The notes: generated by a model not told the origin, from the sequence alone. Positions 33,262 to 42,284 are shown, numbered from the stretch's first letter. The stretch: 51,656 nt of DNA from an uncultured Clostridia bacterium (GCA_944382875.1 CALWNQ010000020.1:1-51656); one strand, 5' to 3'. Numbers and translations are program-made.

Positions 33262-36243
33262 ATGGCATATTGCTACAAAAACGCGCGCAATCGCATTCAT
33301 TCGCTGATGCACCGGTTGGAGAAATCTTATTACACCAGGATTTCCAACCTCTCTTGTACAGCTTATGTGACACCAGAACCAGTTTCCTTTACGGACCGGA
33401 TGACCGGCGAAAAGAAAGAATTAAAAATCGGAGACCGTTGGGGCGGACTCTGGGATTGCGCCTGGATGCATTTTACCGGCACAATTCCTGACGACTGGAA
33501 AAAAGAAGACGGGGATTCGCTCGTCCTTCTCGTTGATGTCAATGGCGAAGGTTTACTCTTTGACAAAAACGGCAATCCTGTTCTCGGTCTGACTACCGGC
33601 ACCAGCGCTTACGAATTTGGCCCATGCGTGAAACGAGTCATCCCCATTAGCCTGTGCGGTTCCGAAAACGGCGAAATTGACATCTGGATTGACGCCGGTT
33701 GTAACGACCTGTTTGGCCGTTTTGTCGGCAGCGGTACTTTAGCGGAAGCTTTTGTCGCTGTGCGGCACGACGAACTGCGCAATCTCCACTACGACATCCA
33801 TGTCTTGCAGGACGCAATGGAAGCGCTGCCCGAAACCTCTGCGCGCCACCACTCCATCCTCCGCGCCTTGAATCAGGTGGCTGACCGCATGGTTTCTTTC
33901 ACTACCGAGGAAGCCAAAGAAGCGCGCGCCATTCTTAAAAAGGAACTGGACAAAAAAGGCGGCGATCCTTCGCTGCAGATTACAGCAATCGGCCACGCGC
34001 ACATCGACCTGGCATGGCTCTGGCCGATCCGCGAAACCATCCGCAAAGGTGCCCGTACATTCAGCCACACGCTGCGGCTGATGGAACGTTATCCCGACTA
34101 CAAATTCGGCGCAAGCCAGGCGCAGCTTTACGAATGGATGAAGATTTACTACCCCACCCTCTTTGAGGAAATCAAAGAGCGCGTCCATGACCGCCGCTGG
34201 GAAGTCCAGGGCGCCATGTGGGTAGAACCGGATACCAATGTGACCGGCGGTGAATCTCTGGTGCGTCAGATTGTATACGGCACCAAATTCTGGAAAGAAG
34301 AATTTGGCGTTACGGTGGACAATCTCTGGCTGCCCGACGTATTTGGTTATACCGGCGCACTGCCGCAGATCCTCAAAAAGAGCGGCATCGATTACTTTAT
34401 GACGCAAAAGCTCTCCTGGAACGAACACAACCTCTTCCCGCATCACACTTTCTGGTGGGAAGGCATTGACGGCACCCGCATCCTTACCCATATGCTCCCC
34501 GAAGGCACCTATAACAGCGCGGCACTCCCGCACTCGGTTGCCGACGCGGAAAAGAACTTCATGGAAAAAGGCCTTTCTGACCACGCATTGATGCTCTACG
34601 GCATCGGGGACGGCGGCGGCGGTCCCGGCGCATACCATCAGGAACGCCTGAACCGGATGAAGAACCTGGCCGGGTTTGCTCCTGTGAAGCAGCGGTTTGC
34701 CCGTGACCTCTTCCAGGACATCGACAAGCCGGAAATCCCCTACGAATGCTGGAAAGGCGAACTATATCTGGAAAATCACCGCGGAACCTACACCACCCAG
34801 TCCCAGAACAAGTGGTACAACCGCAAGATTGAGTTTGCGCTCCGCAATCTGGAATACATCTCGGTTCTGGCCGAAAAAGCCGGCATCCCCTATCCGCATG
34901 CCGAACTGGCTGCAATCTGGAAAGAGGTGCTCCTCTATCAGTTCCACGATATTCTGCCCGGCTCCTCCATCAAACGTGTCTATGACGAGTCTCTTGCCCG
35001 CTATGCGATCCTGATGGAACAGGTCACAGAACTCACTCGTGTCCGTCTGGAAGCCATCACCGGCGCAGAAGATACCCTTTACAACACGCTTTCCTTTGAC
35101 CGCACCGAGCTCTTCACCCACGATGGTAAAACCCGCGTCGTCACGGTTCCGGCACTCGGTTCTGCCAAATGGTCCGACGGAAAGGCTCCCTGCACCTGCT
35201 CGCTCAAAGTTTCTTCCTGCCTGTTGGAAAACGATGCGCTCCGCGCGGAATTCAACGCAGAGGGTGCCCTCGTTTCGCTGTTTGACAAGAAAAATGAGCG
35301 GGAAGTTCTCTCTGCCCCTGCCAACCTGCTGACCATCTATGACGACAGCGACGGAAACGCCTGGAACATCGAAATCTTCTATCCCGACAAAACCACCGAC
35401 CGCTTTACCCTGGAATCGGTGGATTCTTACATTGCTGATGGCTGCGCAGTTATGGAACAGCACTATCGTTATGGGGATTCCAAGCTGGTGCAAAAGATCA
35501 AACTGGCTGCCGACAGCGAAATGCTGGTCTTCGATACCGAAGTGGACTGGCACGAAAAGCTGAAAATGCTGCGCACCTCCTTCCCGGTTGATGTCTACGC
35601 CGACGAAGCGGTCTGCGATATCCAGTTCGGCAACATCCACCGTTCTACCCGCCGCAACTCCTCCTGGGATGTCAGCAAGTTTGAGATCTGCGCCCACAAA
35701 TGGGTGGATATTTCCGACGGCGGCTATGGCGTTGCACTCGTCAACGACTGCAAATATGGTTACCGTGTGGAAAACAACGTCCTCGATCTCAACCTGCTCC
35801 GCAGCCCCAATGACACCAGCGAACGCAACTGGCAGTCCCTTGACCAAGGTGTTCATCACATCGTTTATGCCCTCTTCCCGCATGCAGGCGACGAAAAATC
35901 CGCTAATGTGGAAAAGAAAGCACTTGCGTTCAACATCCCGCTCACCTTTGCCAAAGCCGGCAAGGCAGATGCTTCTCTCTGCGGCAGCTTTGCAGATGTG
36001 AATGTGGACAACGTCGAGCTTTCTGTTGTCAAACAGGCAGAAAACGGCAGTGGCACTGTGCTCCGTTTCTTTGAAACCTACGGCCGCAAAACGACCGCCG
36101 AAATCACCCTTCCTGCCGGAACCAAGTCCTGCTGCTTCTGCAATCTGGTGGAACAGGATGGCGAGCCTCTTGAAATCCGGGACGGCAAAGTAACTGTTTC
36201 CTTCCATCCCTATGAAATCCAGACCATTAAAGTGACAGACTGA
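33262..36243 (+). CDS. Alpha-mannosidase, glycoside hydrolase family 38
   Basis: From ATG 33262 (SD GGAAGGA) the protein is 993 residues; an upstream extension to 33145 has no SD. After an N-terminal galactose-binding-like domain (about 1-180), the GH38 catalytic domain starts with IGHAHIDLAWLWPIRET (zinc ligands H247 and D249). The nucleophile region WVEPDTNVTGGESL (D324) and WLPDVFGYTGALPQIL follow, then a helical bundle (about 520-640) and the C-terminal beta domains. Ams1-type enzymes of this layout release alpha-mannose from oligosaccharides. No signal peptide is seen, so it should act on imported glycans. It is monocistronic. Confidence 0.93.
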   Translation: MAYCYKNARNRIHSLMHRLEKSYYTRISNLSCTAYVTPEPVSFTDRMTGEKKELKIGDRWGGLWDCAWMHFTGTIPDDWKKEDGDSLVLLVDVNGEGLLFDKNGNPVLGLTTGTSAYEFGPCVKRVIPISLCGSENGEIDIWIDAGCNDLFGRFVGSGTLAEAFVAVRHDELRNLHYDIHVLQDAMEALPETSARHHSILRALNQVADRMVSFTTEEAKEARAILKKELDKKGGDPSLQITAIGHAHIDLAWLWPIRETIRKGARTFSHTLRLMERYPDYKFGASQAQLYEWMKIYYPTLFEEIKERVHDRRWEVQGAMWVEPDTNVTGGESLVRQIVYGTKFWKEEFGVTVDNLWLPDVFGYTGALPQILKKSGIDYFMTQKLSWNEHNLFPHHTFWWEGIDGTRILTHMLPEGTYNSAALPHSVADAEKNFMEKGLSDHALMLYGIGDGGGGPGAYHQERLNRMKNLAGFAPVKQRFARDLFQDIDKPEIPYECWKGELYLENHRGTYTTQSQNKWYNRKIEFALRNLEYISVLAEKAGIPYPHAELAAIWKEVLLYQFHDILPGSSIKRVYDESLARYAILMEQVTELTRVRLEAITGAEDTLYNTLSFDRTELFTHDGKTRVVTVPALGSAKWSDGKAPCTCSLKVSSCLLENDALRAEFNAEGALVSLFDKKNEREVLSAPANLLTIYDDSDGNAWNIEIFYPDKTTDRFTLESVDSYIADGCAVMEQHYRYGDSKLVQKIKLAADSEMLVFDTEVDWHEKLKMLRTSFPVDVYADEAVCDIQFGNIHRSTRRNSSWDVSKFEICAHKWVDISDGGYGVALVNDCKYGYRVENNVLDLNLLRSPNDTSERNWQSLDQGVHHIVYALFPHAGDEKSANVEKKALAFNIPLTFAKAGKADASLCGSFADVNVDNVELSVVKQAENGSGTVLRFFETYGRKTTAEITLPAGTKSCCFCNLVEQDGEPLEIRDGKVTVSFHPYEIQTIKVTD

Positions 36244-36255
36244 ACAAACCAATAA

Positions 36256-36294
36256 AAGAAGCCTCCTGTTTGAAACAGGAGGCTTCTTCTTTAT
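36256..36294. terminator. Shared terminator between the mannosidase and NSS transporter genes
   Basis: AAGAAGCCTCCTGTT (36256-36270) pairs perfectly with AACAGGAGGCTTCTT (36274-36288). T-rich tails lie on both sides, so it can serve both convergent genes. Confidence 0.85.
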
Positions 36295-36301
36295 CATGGA
36301 A

Positions 36302-37687
36302 TTAGGAAAGACCCTGTCCTTTGCCAATGGTAAAATACAGAATCACCAGAATGACAAGCGGCGCCAGAAAACGAATCAGGAATGCCCAGGATTTGAACAG
36401 CTTGAACGGATATTTTCCGTTGGATGTAATCTCCTCACTGGCTGCTTTTGTACCCCATACCCATCCGACAAAGATGCAGTAAAAGAAAGCTCCGAGTGGA
36501 ATCATCAGATTATCGGTAAAGTTTTCCATGACTGCATTCATCGGCAGCATCTGCAATCCGTTGGTGAAGTCAAACCACGGCAGATTGATACCGCGTGCAT
36601 CCGACTGGGAAAGCGAGTATCCTGCGCTCAAAAACGCCATCGGAATGGAGAGGAAAATGGCGGCTTTCAACCGGGAAAGCCCAAATTCCTCGGTCAAAAA
36701 GGCGACACAGCTTTCTAGGATGCTGATAGCGCTCGTCAGTGCTGCTAAAAACAGCAGGGTAAAAAACAGAAAGCCCAGAATCACACCGCCGGGAATCCCG
36801 TGGAACACCTCCGGCAACGCAATAAAGGCAAATCCACCGCCCATGCCAAGCCCCTCCGCACCAAGTGTCACATACACCACCGGAATAATGGCAAAGGCAG
36901 CCAGGATTGCTACCGTTGTGTCCAACAGACAGATCATCCGCGCACTCTTGCGGAGATTTTCCTCTTTCGGAACATAAGAGCCATAGGTCAGCATAATCCC
37001 CATTCCAACCGAAAGGGAGAAAAACGCCTGCCCCAATGCACCGACCAGTGTATTCCCGCTCAGTGTTTCTTTCGGAATGGTGAGCATGTATTTTACACCT
37101 TCCCATGCACCAGGCAGTGTCAGCGCACGAATCACAATCAGAACCAGAAGAATAAAGAGTCCCGGCATCAGTACCTTGCTGACCTTTTCAATACCGGAAG
37201 ATACGCCGCGTACCACCACATAAATACAGACTGCAAGGAATAATGCGCCCCACAGGAGCGGCTGAACTGGTTTTGCGATAAAGCTCATAAAATAATCCTG
37301 ATAAGCTTTTTCTCCTGTACCGAAATTCCCGCCAGTCAGGTACACCCACATATACTTGAGCACCCATCCGCCGACAATGCTGTAATAAGACATAATAACA
37401 AGCAATGTTATCACACCGATCGCACCGGCAAAGGTCCATTTCTTATTTAGCTGGCGGAAAGTACCCACTACGTTTTTTTGGGTTTTCCGGCCAATGGATA
37501 GCTCCGCCACCATGACCGGATACCCTACAATCGCTACAATCAGGATATAGCAGAGGATAAACGCTCCCCCACCATATGCCCCGACTTTTCCTGGAAATTT
37601 CCAGATATTCCCTAATCCAATCGCTGATCCGGCAGCTGCCAGGATAAACCCAATGTTACTCGCCCATTGGCTTCTTTTGTGCTGCAA
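36302..37687 (-). CDS. Sodium-dependent amino-acid transporter (NSS family)
   Basis: The 461-residue membrane protein of the neurotransmitter:sodium symporter family has about eleven helices. Helix 1 contains the family segment AAAGSAIGLGNIWKFPGKVGAYGGGAF (unwound sodium/substrate site). Later the FSLSVGMGIMLTYGSY stretch of helix 6 and ALTSAISILESCVAFL of helix 8 (second sodium site) are present. It imports an amino acid or related compound with Na+. The start is TTG 37687 with SD GGGAGGG 6 nt upstream. A small hairpin (ACCGG/CCGGT, 37704-37720) sits just before the SD. Confidence 0.9.
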   Translation of the reverse strand: MQHKRSQWASNIGFILAAAGSAIGLGNIWKFPGKVGAYGGGAFILCYILIVAIVGYPVMVAELSIGRKTQKNVVGTFRQLNKKWTFAGAIGVITLLVIMSYYSIVGGWVLKYMWVYLTGGNFGTGEKAYQDYFMSFIAKPVQPLLWGALFLAVCIYVVVRGVSSGIEKVSKVLMPGLFILLVLIVIRALTLPGAWEGVKYMLTIPKETLSGNTLVGALGQAFFSLSVGMGIMLTYGSYVPKEENLRKSARMICLLDTTVAILAAFAIIPVVYVTLGAEGLGMGGGFAFIALPEVFHGIPGGVILGFLFFTLLFLAALTSAISILESCVAFLTEEFGLSRLKAAIFLSIPMAFLSAGYSLSQSDARGINLPWFDFTNGLQMLPMNAVMENFTDNLMIPLGAFFYCIFVGWVWGTKAASEEITSNGKYPFKLFKSWAFLIRFLAPLVILVILYFTIGKGQGLS

Positions 37688-37835
37688 AAAGATCCCTCCC
37701 GTAACCGGCAGAATACCGGTTTGATAACCTTATCTATTTTACTGCAATTCGTCTCTTTCTGCAACACAAAAATGGAAAAATCTCTCTTTTCACAACATTT
37801 CTACCACAGATTTATCAATTATTCCGTAATATCTA

Positions 37836-39692
37836 TTATTCCAGTTCAAACGCTCCGGTATACAGTTGATAATAGGTTCCGTGTTTTGCAATCAGTTCCT
37901 CATGACTGCCGCGTTCAATAATCCGCCCGTGATCCAACACCATGATGGCATCGGAGTTGCGGACTGTTGACAGGCGGTGCGCAATCACAAAGACAGTCCG
38001 CCCCTTCATCAGTGCATCCATTCCGCTCTGAACCAATGCTTCGGTACGGGTATCGATCGAAGAGGTCGCTTCATCGAGAATCATTACCGGCGGATCCGCC
38101 ACCGCAGCGCGTGCGATAGCTATCAGCTGTCGCTGCCCTTGTGAAAGTTCCGCACCGTTGGAAGTAAGCATCGTCTGATAACCGTGCGGGAGCCGACGAA
38201 TGAAATCATCTGCATTGGCCAGTTTTGCCGCAGCAATTACCTCTTCATCACTTGCATCCAGATTTCCGTACCGGATATTTTCCATCACGGTACCGGTAAA
38301 TAGGTTGGTATCCTGCAAAACAATCCCCATCGACTGGCGGAGATCGTCTTTTTTGATCTTGTTGATGTTGATTCCATCATAACGGATTTTGCCGTCCTCA
38401 ATATCATAAAAACGGTTGAGCAGGTTTGTAATGGTTGTCTTGCCCGCACCGGTTGCTCCGACAAACGCAACCTTTTGCCCCGGTTTTGCATATAGGGTGA
38501 TATCGTGGAGAATCGTTTTTCCTTCTTCATAAGCAAAGTCCACATCGTGCAGCTGAATATCGCCTTTCAGCGCCGTATAGGTCACGCTGCCATCGTGATG
38601 CGGGTGCTTCCAGGCCCAGAATCCGGTGTGGTGATTGACTTCCTGAATATTCCCCACAGTATCATGTTCCGCGTTCACCAGCGTTACATAGCCTTCATCC
38701 TGTTCCGGCTCCTCATCCATTAAGGTAAAGATACGGGAGGCGCCAGCCAGTGCCATAATCACAAAGTTTACCTGGTTTGCCATCTGGCTGATCGGGTTGG
38801 TAAAATTTCGCGAAAGCTGCAAAAACGCCACGATTGCGCCCAAAGTCAGCGCTGTTTTTCCGCTGAGCGCCAATACACCGCCGACAATCGCAATCAAAAC
38901 ATATTGCAAATGTCCAAAGTTCGCCATAATTGGCATCAGGATATTCGCATATTTATTTGCTAGGTACGCATCGGTGCAAAGTTCTTTATTAAGTTTATCA
39001 AATCCTTCTTTGGCCGCTTCCTCGTGACAGAAAACCTTAACCACTTTCTGCCCGTTTACCATCTCTTCGATGTATCCGTTAACCTGACCAATCGAGCGCT
39101 GCTGCTCCACAAAGTATTTGCCGCTTTTCCCGGTAACCTTCCGGGAAATCCAGAGCATAATCACCAGACAAATTACAATCAGCACTGTCAGCGGAATACT
39201 GATCCGAATCATGGCAACTGCCACAAAAATAACAGTAATCATGCTGGAAAAAAGCTGCGGAAGGCTCTGTGAAATCATTTGACGCAGCGTATCGGTATCG
39301 TTTGTGTAAAAGCTCATGATATCGCCGTGAGAATGGGTGTCGAAATACCGAATCGGCAGGCTTTGCATGTGCGCAAACATATCATCCCGGATATCCTTTA
39401 AAACTCCCTGCGCAACCGAAACCATGCACCAGTTATACATCAGAGACGCTGCGACACCAACCGCGTAAATGATTGCCATCCGAATGATTGCGCCCAAAAG
39501 CGGCAGAAAATCCGGATTCTGCTGTCCGACCAATTTTGAAATGTAATCATCAATCAGTGATTCAATAAAAGTTGCACCGGCTACTGTTGCATAAGCACTC
39601 AGTAGGATTCCTATGACAACCAACACCAATCGCCATTTATGCTTTCGGAAAATGTAGGAACACAGCCGCAGTACTGTACTTTTTTGTTTCAT
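37836..39692 (-). CDS. ABC exporter, ATPase/permease fusion (second half of a heterodimer)
   Basis: The 618-residue protein has a type IV exporter membrane domain (six helices, about 20-320) followed by an ATPase: Walker A GATGAGKTTITNL, signature LSQGQRQLIAIARA, Walker B VMILDEATSSID with the catalytic glutamate, and the H-loop histidine in VIAHRLST. A stretch of about 30 residues between membrane and ATPase domains is rich in His and Gly (HHTGFWAWKHPHHDGS). It overlaps its partner by 4 nt. The pair resembles multidrug or lipid exporters such as BmrCD/EfrCD. The substrate is unknown. Confidence 0.9.
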   Translation of the reverse strand: MKQKSTVLRLCSYIFRKHKWRLVLVVIGILLSAYATVAGATFIESLIDDYISKLVGQQNPDFLPLLGAIIRMAIIYAVGVAASLMYNWCMVSVAQGVLKDIRDDMFAHMQSLPIRYFDTHSHGDIMSFYTNDTDTLRQMISQSLPQLFSSMITVIFVAVAMIRISIPLTVLIVICLVIMLWISRKVTGKSGKYFVEQQRSIGQVNGYIEEMVNGQKVVKVFCHEEAAKEGFDKLNKELCTDAYLANKYANILMPIMANFGHLQYVLIAIVGGVLALSGKTALTLGAIVAFLQLSRNFTNPISQMANQVNFVIMALAGASRIFTLMDEEPEQDEGYVTLVNAEHDTVGNIQEVNHHTGFWAWKHPHHDGSVTYTALKGDIQLHDVDFAYEEGKTILHDITLYAKPGQKVAFVGATGAGKTTITNLLNRFYDIEDGKIRYDGININKIKKDDLRQSMGIVLQDTNLFTGTVMENIRYGNLDASDEEVIAAAKLANADDFIRRLPHGYQTMLTSNGAELSQGQRQLIAIARAAVADPPVMILDEATSSIDTRTEALVQSGMDALMKGRTVFVIAHRLSTVRNSDAIMVLDHGRIIERGSHEELIAKHGTYYQLYTGAFELE

Positions 39693-41419
39693 TTCTCTTC
39701 ACCGCCTTTGATCTGGGATTCATAGACTTCCCGATAAATGGAATTATTCTGCATCAGTTCTTCATGACTGCCAAATCCGTTGACACGACCGCCGTCCAAA
39801 ACAATGATCCGATCGGCATTCTGCACCGACGAAATCCGCTGTGCAATAATCAGCTTGGTTGTGTTGGGAATCTCCTCCGCAAAAGCACGCCGAATTAAGG
39901 CGTCTGTCTTGGTATCCACCGCACTGGTGGAATCATCCAAAATCAGTATCTTTGGTTTTTTCAGCAGAGCACGCGCAATACAGAGTCTCTGCCGCTGTCC
40001 GCCGGATACGTTTGTACCGCCCTGCTCAATCCAGGTATCATATTTCTGCGGAAAGGTTTGGATGAAGGTGTCCGCCTGCGCCAATATACAGGCGTGTTGA
40101 ATCTCCTCATCGGTGGCATCCGGATTGCCCCAACGGAGATTATCCCGGATCGTTCCCGAAAACAGAACATTTTTCTGCAGAACAACCGCAACCTCATTTC
40201 GGAGCACTTCCATATCATAATCTTTCACATTGATGCCGCCAACCAGAATTTCACCTTCTGTCACATCATACAGACGGGGAATCAGCTGCACCAGCGTTGT
40301 TTTGGAGCTTCCGGTTCCGCCGATTATTCCAATTGTTTCTCCCGAATGGATTTCCAGATTCACATCCTGTAAAGCCGCTTTTTCCGCTTCCTTTGCGTAC
40401 TGGAAAGAAACATTCCGGAACGAAATGGAACCGTTCGGAACCTGTGTGATAGGATTTTCCGGATTCCGAATGGTGCTTTCTTCTTTAAGGATTTCAACAG
40501 TACGAACTGCTGAGGCACGGGCGATCGTTGTCATCACCACAATCATCGAAAGCATCATCAGGCTGGACAGAATCTGCATTGCATAGGTCAGCAGGCTTGT
40601 CAGCTGTCCGGTTGTCATCTCGGAACCGACAATCATATTTGCGCCAAACCAAGAGATCAGCAAAAGCGCGGCGTACATACAAATCTGCATCAGCGGCATA
40701 TTAAATGCAATCATTTTCTCACCTTTGCAGAAACGCTGGTAAATCAACTCGGATACCGAGCCGAATTTTTTCTTTTCTTCCTTTTCCCGGACAAATGATT
40801 TGACTACCCGAATCCCGGCAATATTTTCCTGTACAACATTGTTCAGTGTGTCATATGTACTGAACACCTTTTGCAAAATGGGGAATGAAAAGCGCATAAT
40901 GACTGCCAATCCAATCGCAAGCACTGGTGCGACGCAGAGAAAGATCAGTGACAAACGCGCATTCAGACTAAAAGCCATAATCAGTGCAAAAATTAGCATA
41001 ATAGGTGCCCGGACCGCAATTCGGATCAGCATCTGATATGCATTTTGTACGTTTGTAACATCTGTTGTCAGACGTGTTACAATACCCGATGTGGAGTATT
41101 TATCAATATTGGCAAAGGAAAAGTTCTGAATCCGGTAATACAGGTCCTTGCGCAGGTTTTTTGCAAAACCAGCCGAAGCTTTTGCCGCGTAATTTCCGGA
41201 ACAAGCGCCAAATAACATAGAAATCAACGCGCTGACAACCAATAGCCCCCCCATTAGGAGAATATGTGACATATTCTGTTTTTCAATTCCGCTATCAATC
41301 AAACTTGCCATCAAAAGCGGGATCACGGTTTCCATGACAACCTCTAATGATACAAAAATCGGTGCAAGCAACGATTCCTTTTTGTATTCCCTTACACAGG
41401 TTAACAATGTTCGAATCAT
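39689..41419 (-). CDS. ABC exporter, ATPase/permease fusion (first half of a heterodimer, degenerate site)
   Basis: The 576-residue partner of the previous gene has a six-helix membrane domain (about 15-300). Its ATPase has Walker A GGTGSSKTTLVQL (serine instead of the second glycine), signature VSGGQRQRLCIARALL and Walker B ILILDDSTSAVDTKTDA. The residue after the Walker B aspartate is Asp, not the catalytic Glu, so this site is expected to hydrolyse ATP poorly, as in asymmetric exporters such as TM287/288. The promoter carries two MarR-type operators. SD GGAGG precedes ATG 41419. Confidence 0.9.
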   Translation of the reverse strand: MIRTLLTCVREYKKESLLAPIFVSLEVVMETVIPLLMASLIDSGIEKQNMSHILLMGGLLVVSALISMLFGACSGNYAAKASAGFAKNLRKDLYYRIQNFSFANIDKYSTSGIVTRLTTDVTNVQNAYQMLIRIAVRAPIMLIFALIMAFSLNARLSLIFLCVAPVLAIGLAVIMRFSFPILQKVFSTYDTLNNVVQENIAGIRVVKSFVREKEEKKKFGSVSELIYQRFCKGEKMIAFNMPLMQICMYAALLLISWFGANMIVGSEMTTGQLTSLLTYAMQILSSLMMLSMIVVMTTIARASAVRTVEILKEESTIRNPENPITQVPNGSISFRNVSFQYAKEAEKAALQDVNLEIHSGETIGIIGGTGSSKTTLVQLIPRLYDVTEGEILVGGINVKDYDMEVLRNEVAVVLQKNVLFSGTIRDNLRWGNPDATDEEIQHACILAQADTFIQTFPQKYDTWIEQGGTNVSGGQRQRLCIARALLKKPKILILDDSTSAVDTKTDALIRRAFAEEIPNTTKLIIAQRISSVQNADRIIVLDGGRVNGFGSHEELMQNNSIYREVYESQIKGGEEK

Positions 41420-41437
41420 ATATTCCCTCCTTATATT

Positions 41438-41486
41438 GTGAGCAGACTAACATATATGTTATATCCGCTTCTGTGAGCTTGCTAAC
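41438..41486 (-). promoter_or_regulatory. ABC exporter promoter with two MarR-type operators
   Basis: The operators GTGAGCAGACTAAC (41438-41451) and GTGAGCTTGCTAAC (41473-41486) are near-palindromes repeated 35 bp apart. On the minus strand the weak promoter TTAGCA (-35, inside the second operator), a 16-bp spacer and TATAAC (-10, 41458-41463) lie between them. The first operator covers the predicted start. AACATATATGTT (41449-41460), a further palindrome, overlaps the -10. Confidence 0.55.
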
Positions 41487-41502
41487 ATTATTCTCTTTTC
41501 AA

Positions 41503-41524
41503 AAGCGCTGAATATTCAGCGCTT
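41503..41524 (-). terminator. Palindrome after marR, weak terminator
   Basis: AAGCGCTGAAT and ATTCAGCGCTT form a perfect 22-bp palindrome that touches the marR stop codon. The minus-strand tail TTTTGAAAAG is short of T, so partial read-through into the exporter genes is likely. Confidence 0.5.
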
Positions 41525-41958
41525 CATGCCAGATACTTTTTCATTTTTTCCGCTATCTCGATAAATTTTTCAATTTCTTCCTCAGTTAAACCTCGTTCGA
41601 TGGTTTTTTCAGCTTCGGTAATCTTTTCCCGGATTTCATTCTCTTTTTCGATTGCCTTATCAGTTAAAGAAAGTTTCTTCAGTCTTGCATCATGTGAAAC
41701 AGAAGTGCGGGTGATGATTTCTTTTTCTTCCAGTGTTTTGAGCAATCTGGACGCGGTAGAACGACGGATAAAGAACCATTCTTCAATATCTTTTTGATAC
41801 ACCTCCGTATCCTGATGAGAATACAGATAATCAATCACATGACGCTGCATATCGGTCAGCATTTTTTCCGGCGGGGGCGGCAAAATCTGCTGCACTCTTC
41901 GGCGAATCAGATTCGATAATGTACGAATTTCATACGCCACGGTGAACTTTCGCTCCAT
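41524..41958 (-). CDS. MarR-family transcriptional regulator
   Basis: The 144-residue protein has the MarR layout: an N-terminal dimer helix, a winged helix with VYQKDIEEWFFIRRSTASRLLKTLE (recognition region, about 57-81) and the wing EIITRTSVSHDARLKKLSLTDKA, then a C-terminal dimer helix rich in Glu and Lys. It lies directly upstream of the exporter pair on the same strand. Similar near-palindromes in its own leader and in the exporter promoter suggest it represses itself and the exporter and is released by an exported compound. SD GGAGGTG precedes ATG 41958. Confidence 0.88.
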   Translation of the reverse strand: MERKFTVAYEIRTLSNLIRRRVQQILPPPPEKMLTDMQRHVIDYLYSHQDTEVYQKDIEEWFFIRRSTASRLLKTLEEKEIITRTSVSHDARLKKLSLTDKAIEKENEIREKITEAEKTIERGLTEEEIEKFIEIAEKMKKYLA

Positions 41959-41980
41959 TTTTTCACCTCCAATCTATATT

Positions 41981-41994
41981 GTTAGCATGAGAAC
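41981..41994. promoter_or_regulatory. MarR-type operator in the marR leader
   Basis: GTTAGCATGAGAAC shares its first half with GTTAGCAAGCTCAC, the reverse reading of the exporter operators, with a weaker second half. It sits at about +1 to +14 of the marR transcript. Confidence 0.45.
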
Positions 41995-42001
41995 AGTTCC
42001 A

Positions 42002-42030
42002 AGTATAGCACAATTTTAACCGTTTGTCAA
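42002..42030 (-). promoter_or_regulatory. marR promoter
   Basis: On the minus strand, TTGACA (-35, 42025-42030), a 17-bp spacer and TATACT (-10, 42002-42007): close to consensus, as is common for a self-repressed regulator. Confidence 0.75.
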
Positions 42031-42032
42031 CA

Positions 42033-42064
42033 GAAAAAAACAGGTTCCAAAACCGGAACCTGTT
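42033..42064 (-). terminator. Terminator of the 42-residue membrane protein gene
   Basis: AACAGGTTCC (42039-42048) pairs perfectly with GGAACCTGTT (42055-42064). On the minus strand it is followed by seven T and CTG. It ends 9 bp after the stop codon at 42073. Confidence 0.85.
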
Positions 42065-42072
42065 CGGCATCT

Positions 42073-42201
42073 TTATTCAAAACAGTCACATTCGGTTGTG
42101 TTATATTCTGTCCGCTTGAAAATGCAGCAAAAAGCAGCCACAACTAACCCAAGAGCAGTGATGCACGCAAGAAAAACAGCAATCATTTTGAATACTTTCA
42201 T
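42073..42201 (-). CDS. Small single-pass membrane protein of unknown function
   Basis: From ATG 42201 (AAAGGATG just upstream) the protein is 42 residues: MKVFKMIAVFLACITALGLV, continuing hydrophobic to about residue 28, then a polar tail RTEYNTTECDCFE with two cysteines two apart and acidic ends. The frame extends to 42288 but that part lies before the promoter. The gene has its own near-consensus promoter (42230-42258), SD and strong terminator, so it is a complete transcription unit rather than chance. I do not recognise the family. The tail could bind a metal or be lipid- or disulfide-modified, which is speculation. Confidence 0.7.
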   Translation of the reverse strand: MKVFKMIAVFLACITALGLVVAAFCCIFKRTEYNTTECDCFE

Positions 42202-42229
42202 GGTATCATCCTTTCCTCTTCCTTTTTTC

Positions 42230-42258
42230 AGTATAGCAAAGCTAAGAGAAAAGGTCAA
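42230..42258 (-). promoter_or_regulatory. Promoter of the 42-residue membrane protein gene
   Basis: On the minus strand, TTGACC (-35, 42253-42258), a 17-bp spacer and TATACT (-10, 42230-42235), placed between the GH106-like stop codon and the small gene. Confidence 0.75.
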
Positions 42259-42284
42259 TAAAATATTGTTAAGATTATCAAAAA

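Noticed and set aside
33739-34638. A second 299-codon antisense frame in the mannosidase
   Set aside because: Same reason: a shadow of the GH38 reading frame.
34762-36327. A 521-codon frame antisense to the mannosidase
   Set aside because: The plus strand encodes a clear GH38 enzyme over the same bases. The antisense protein resembles nothing and lacks start signals.
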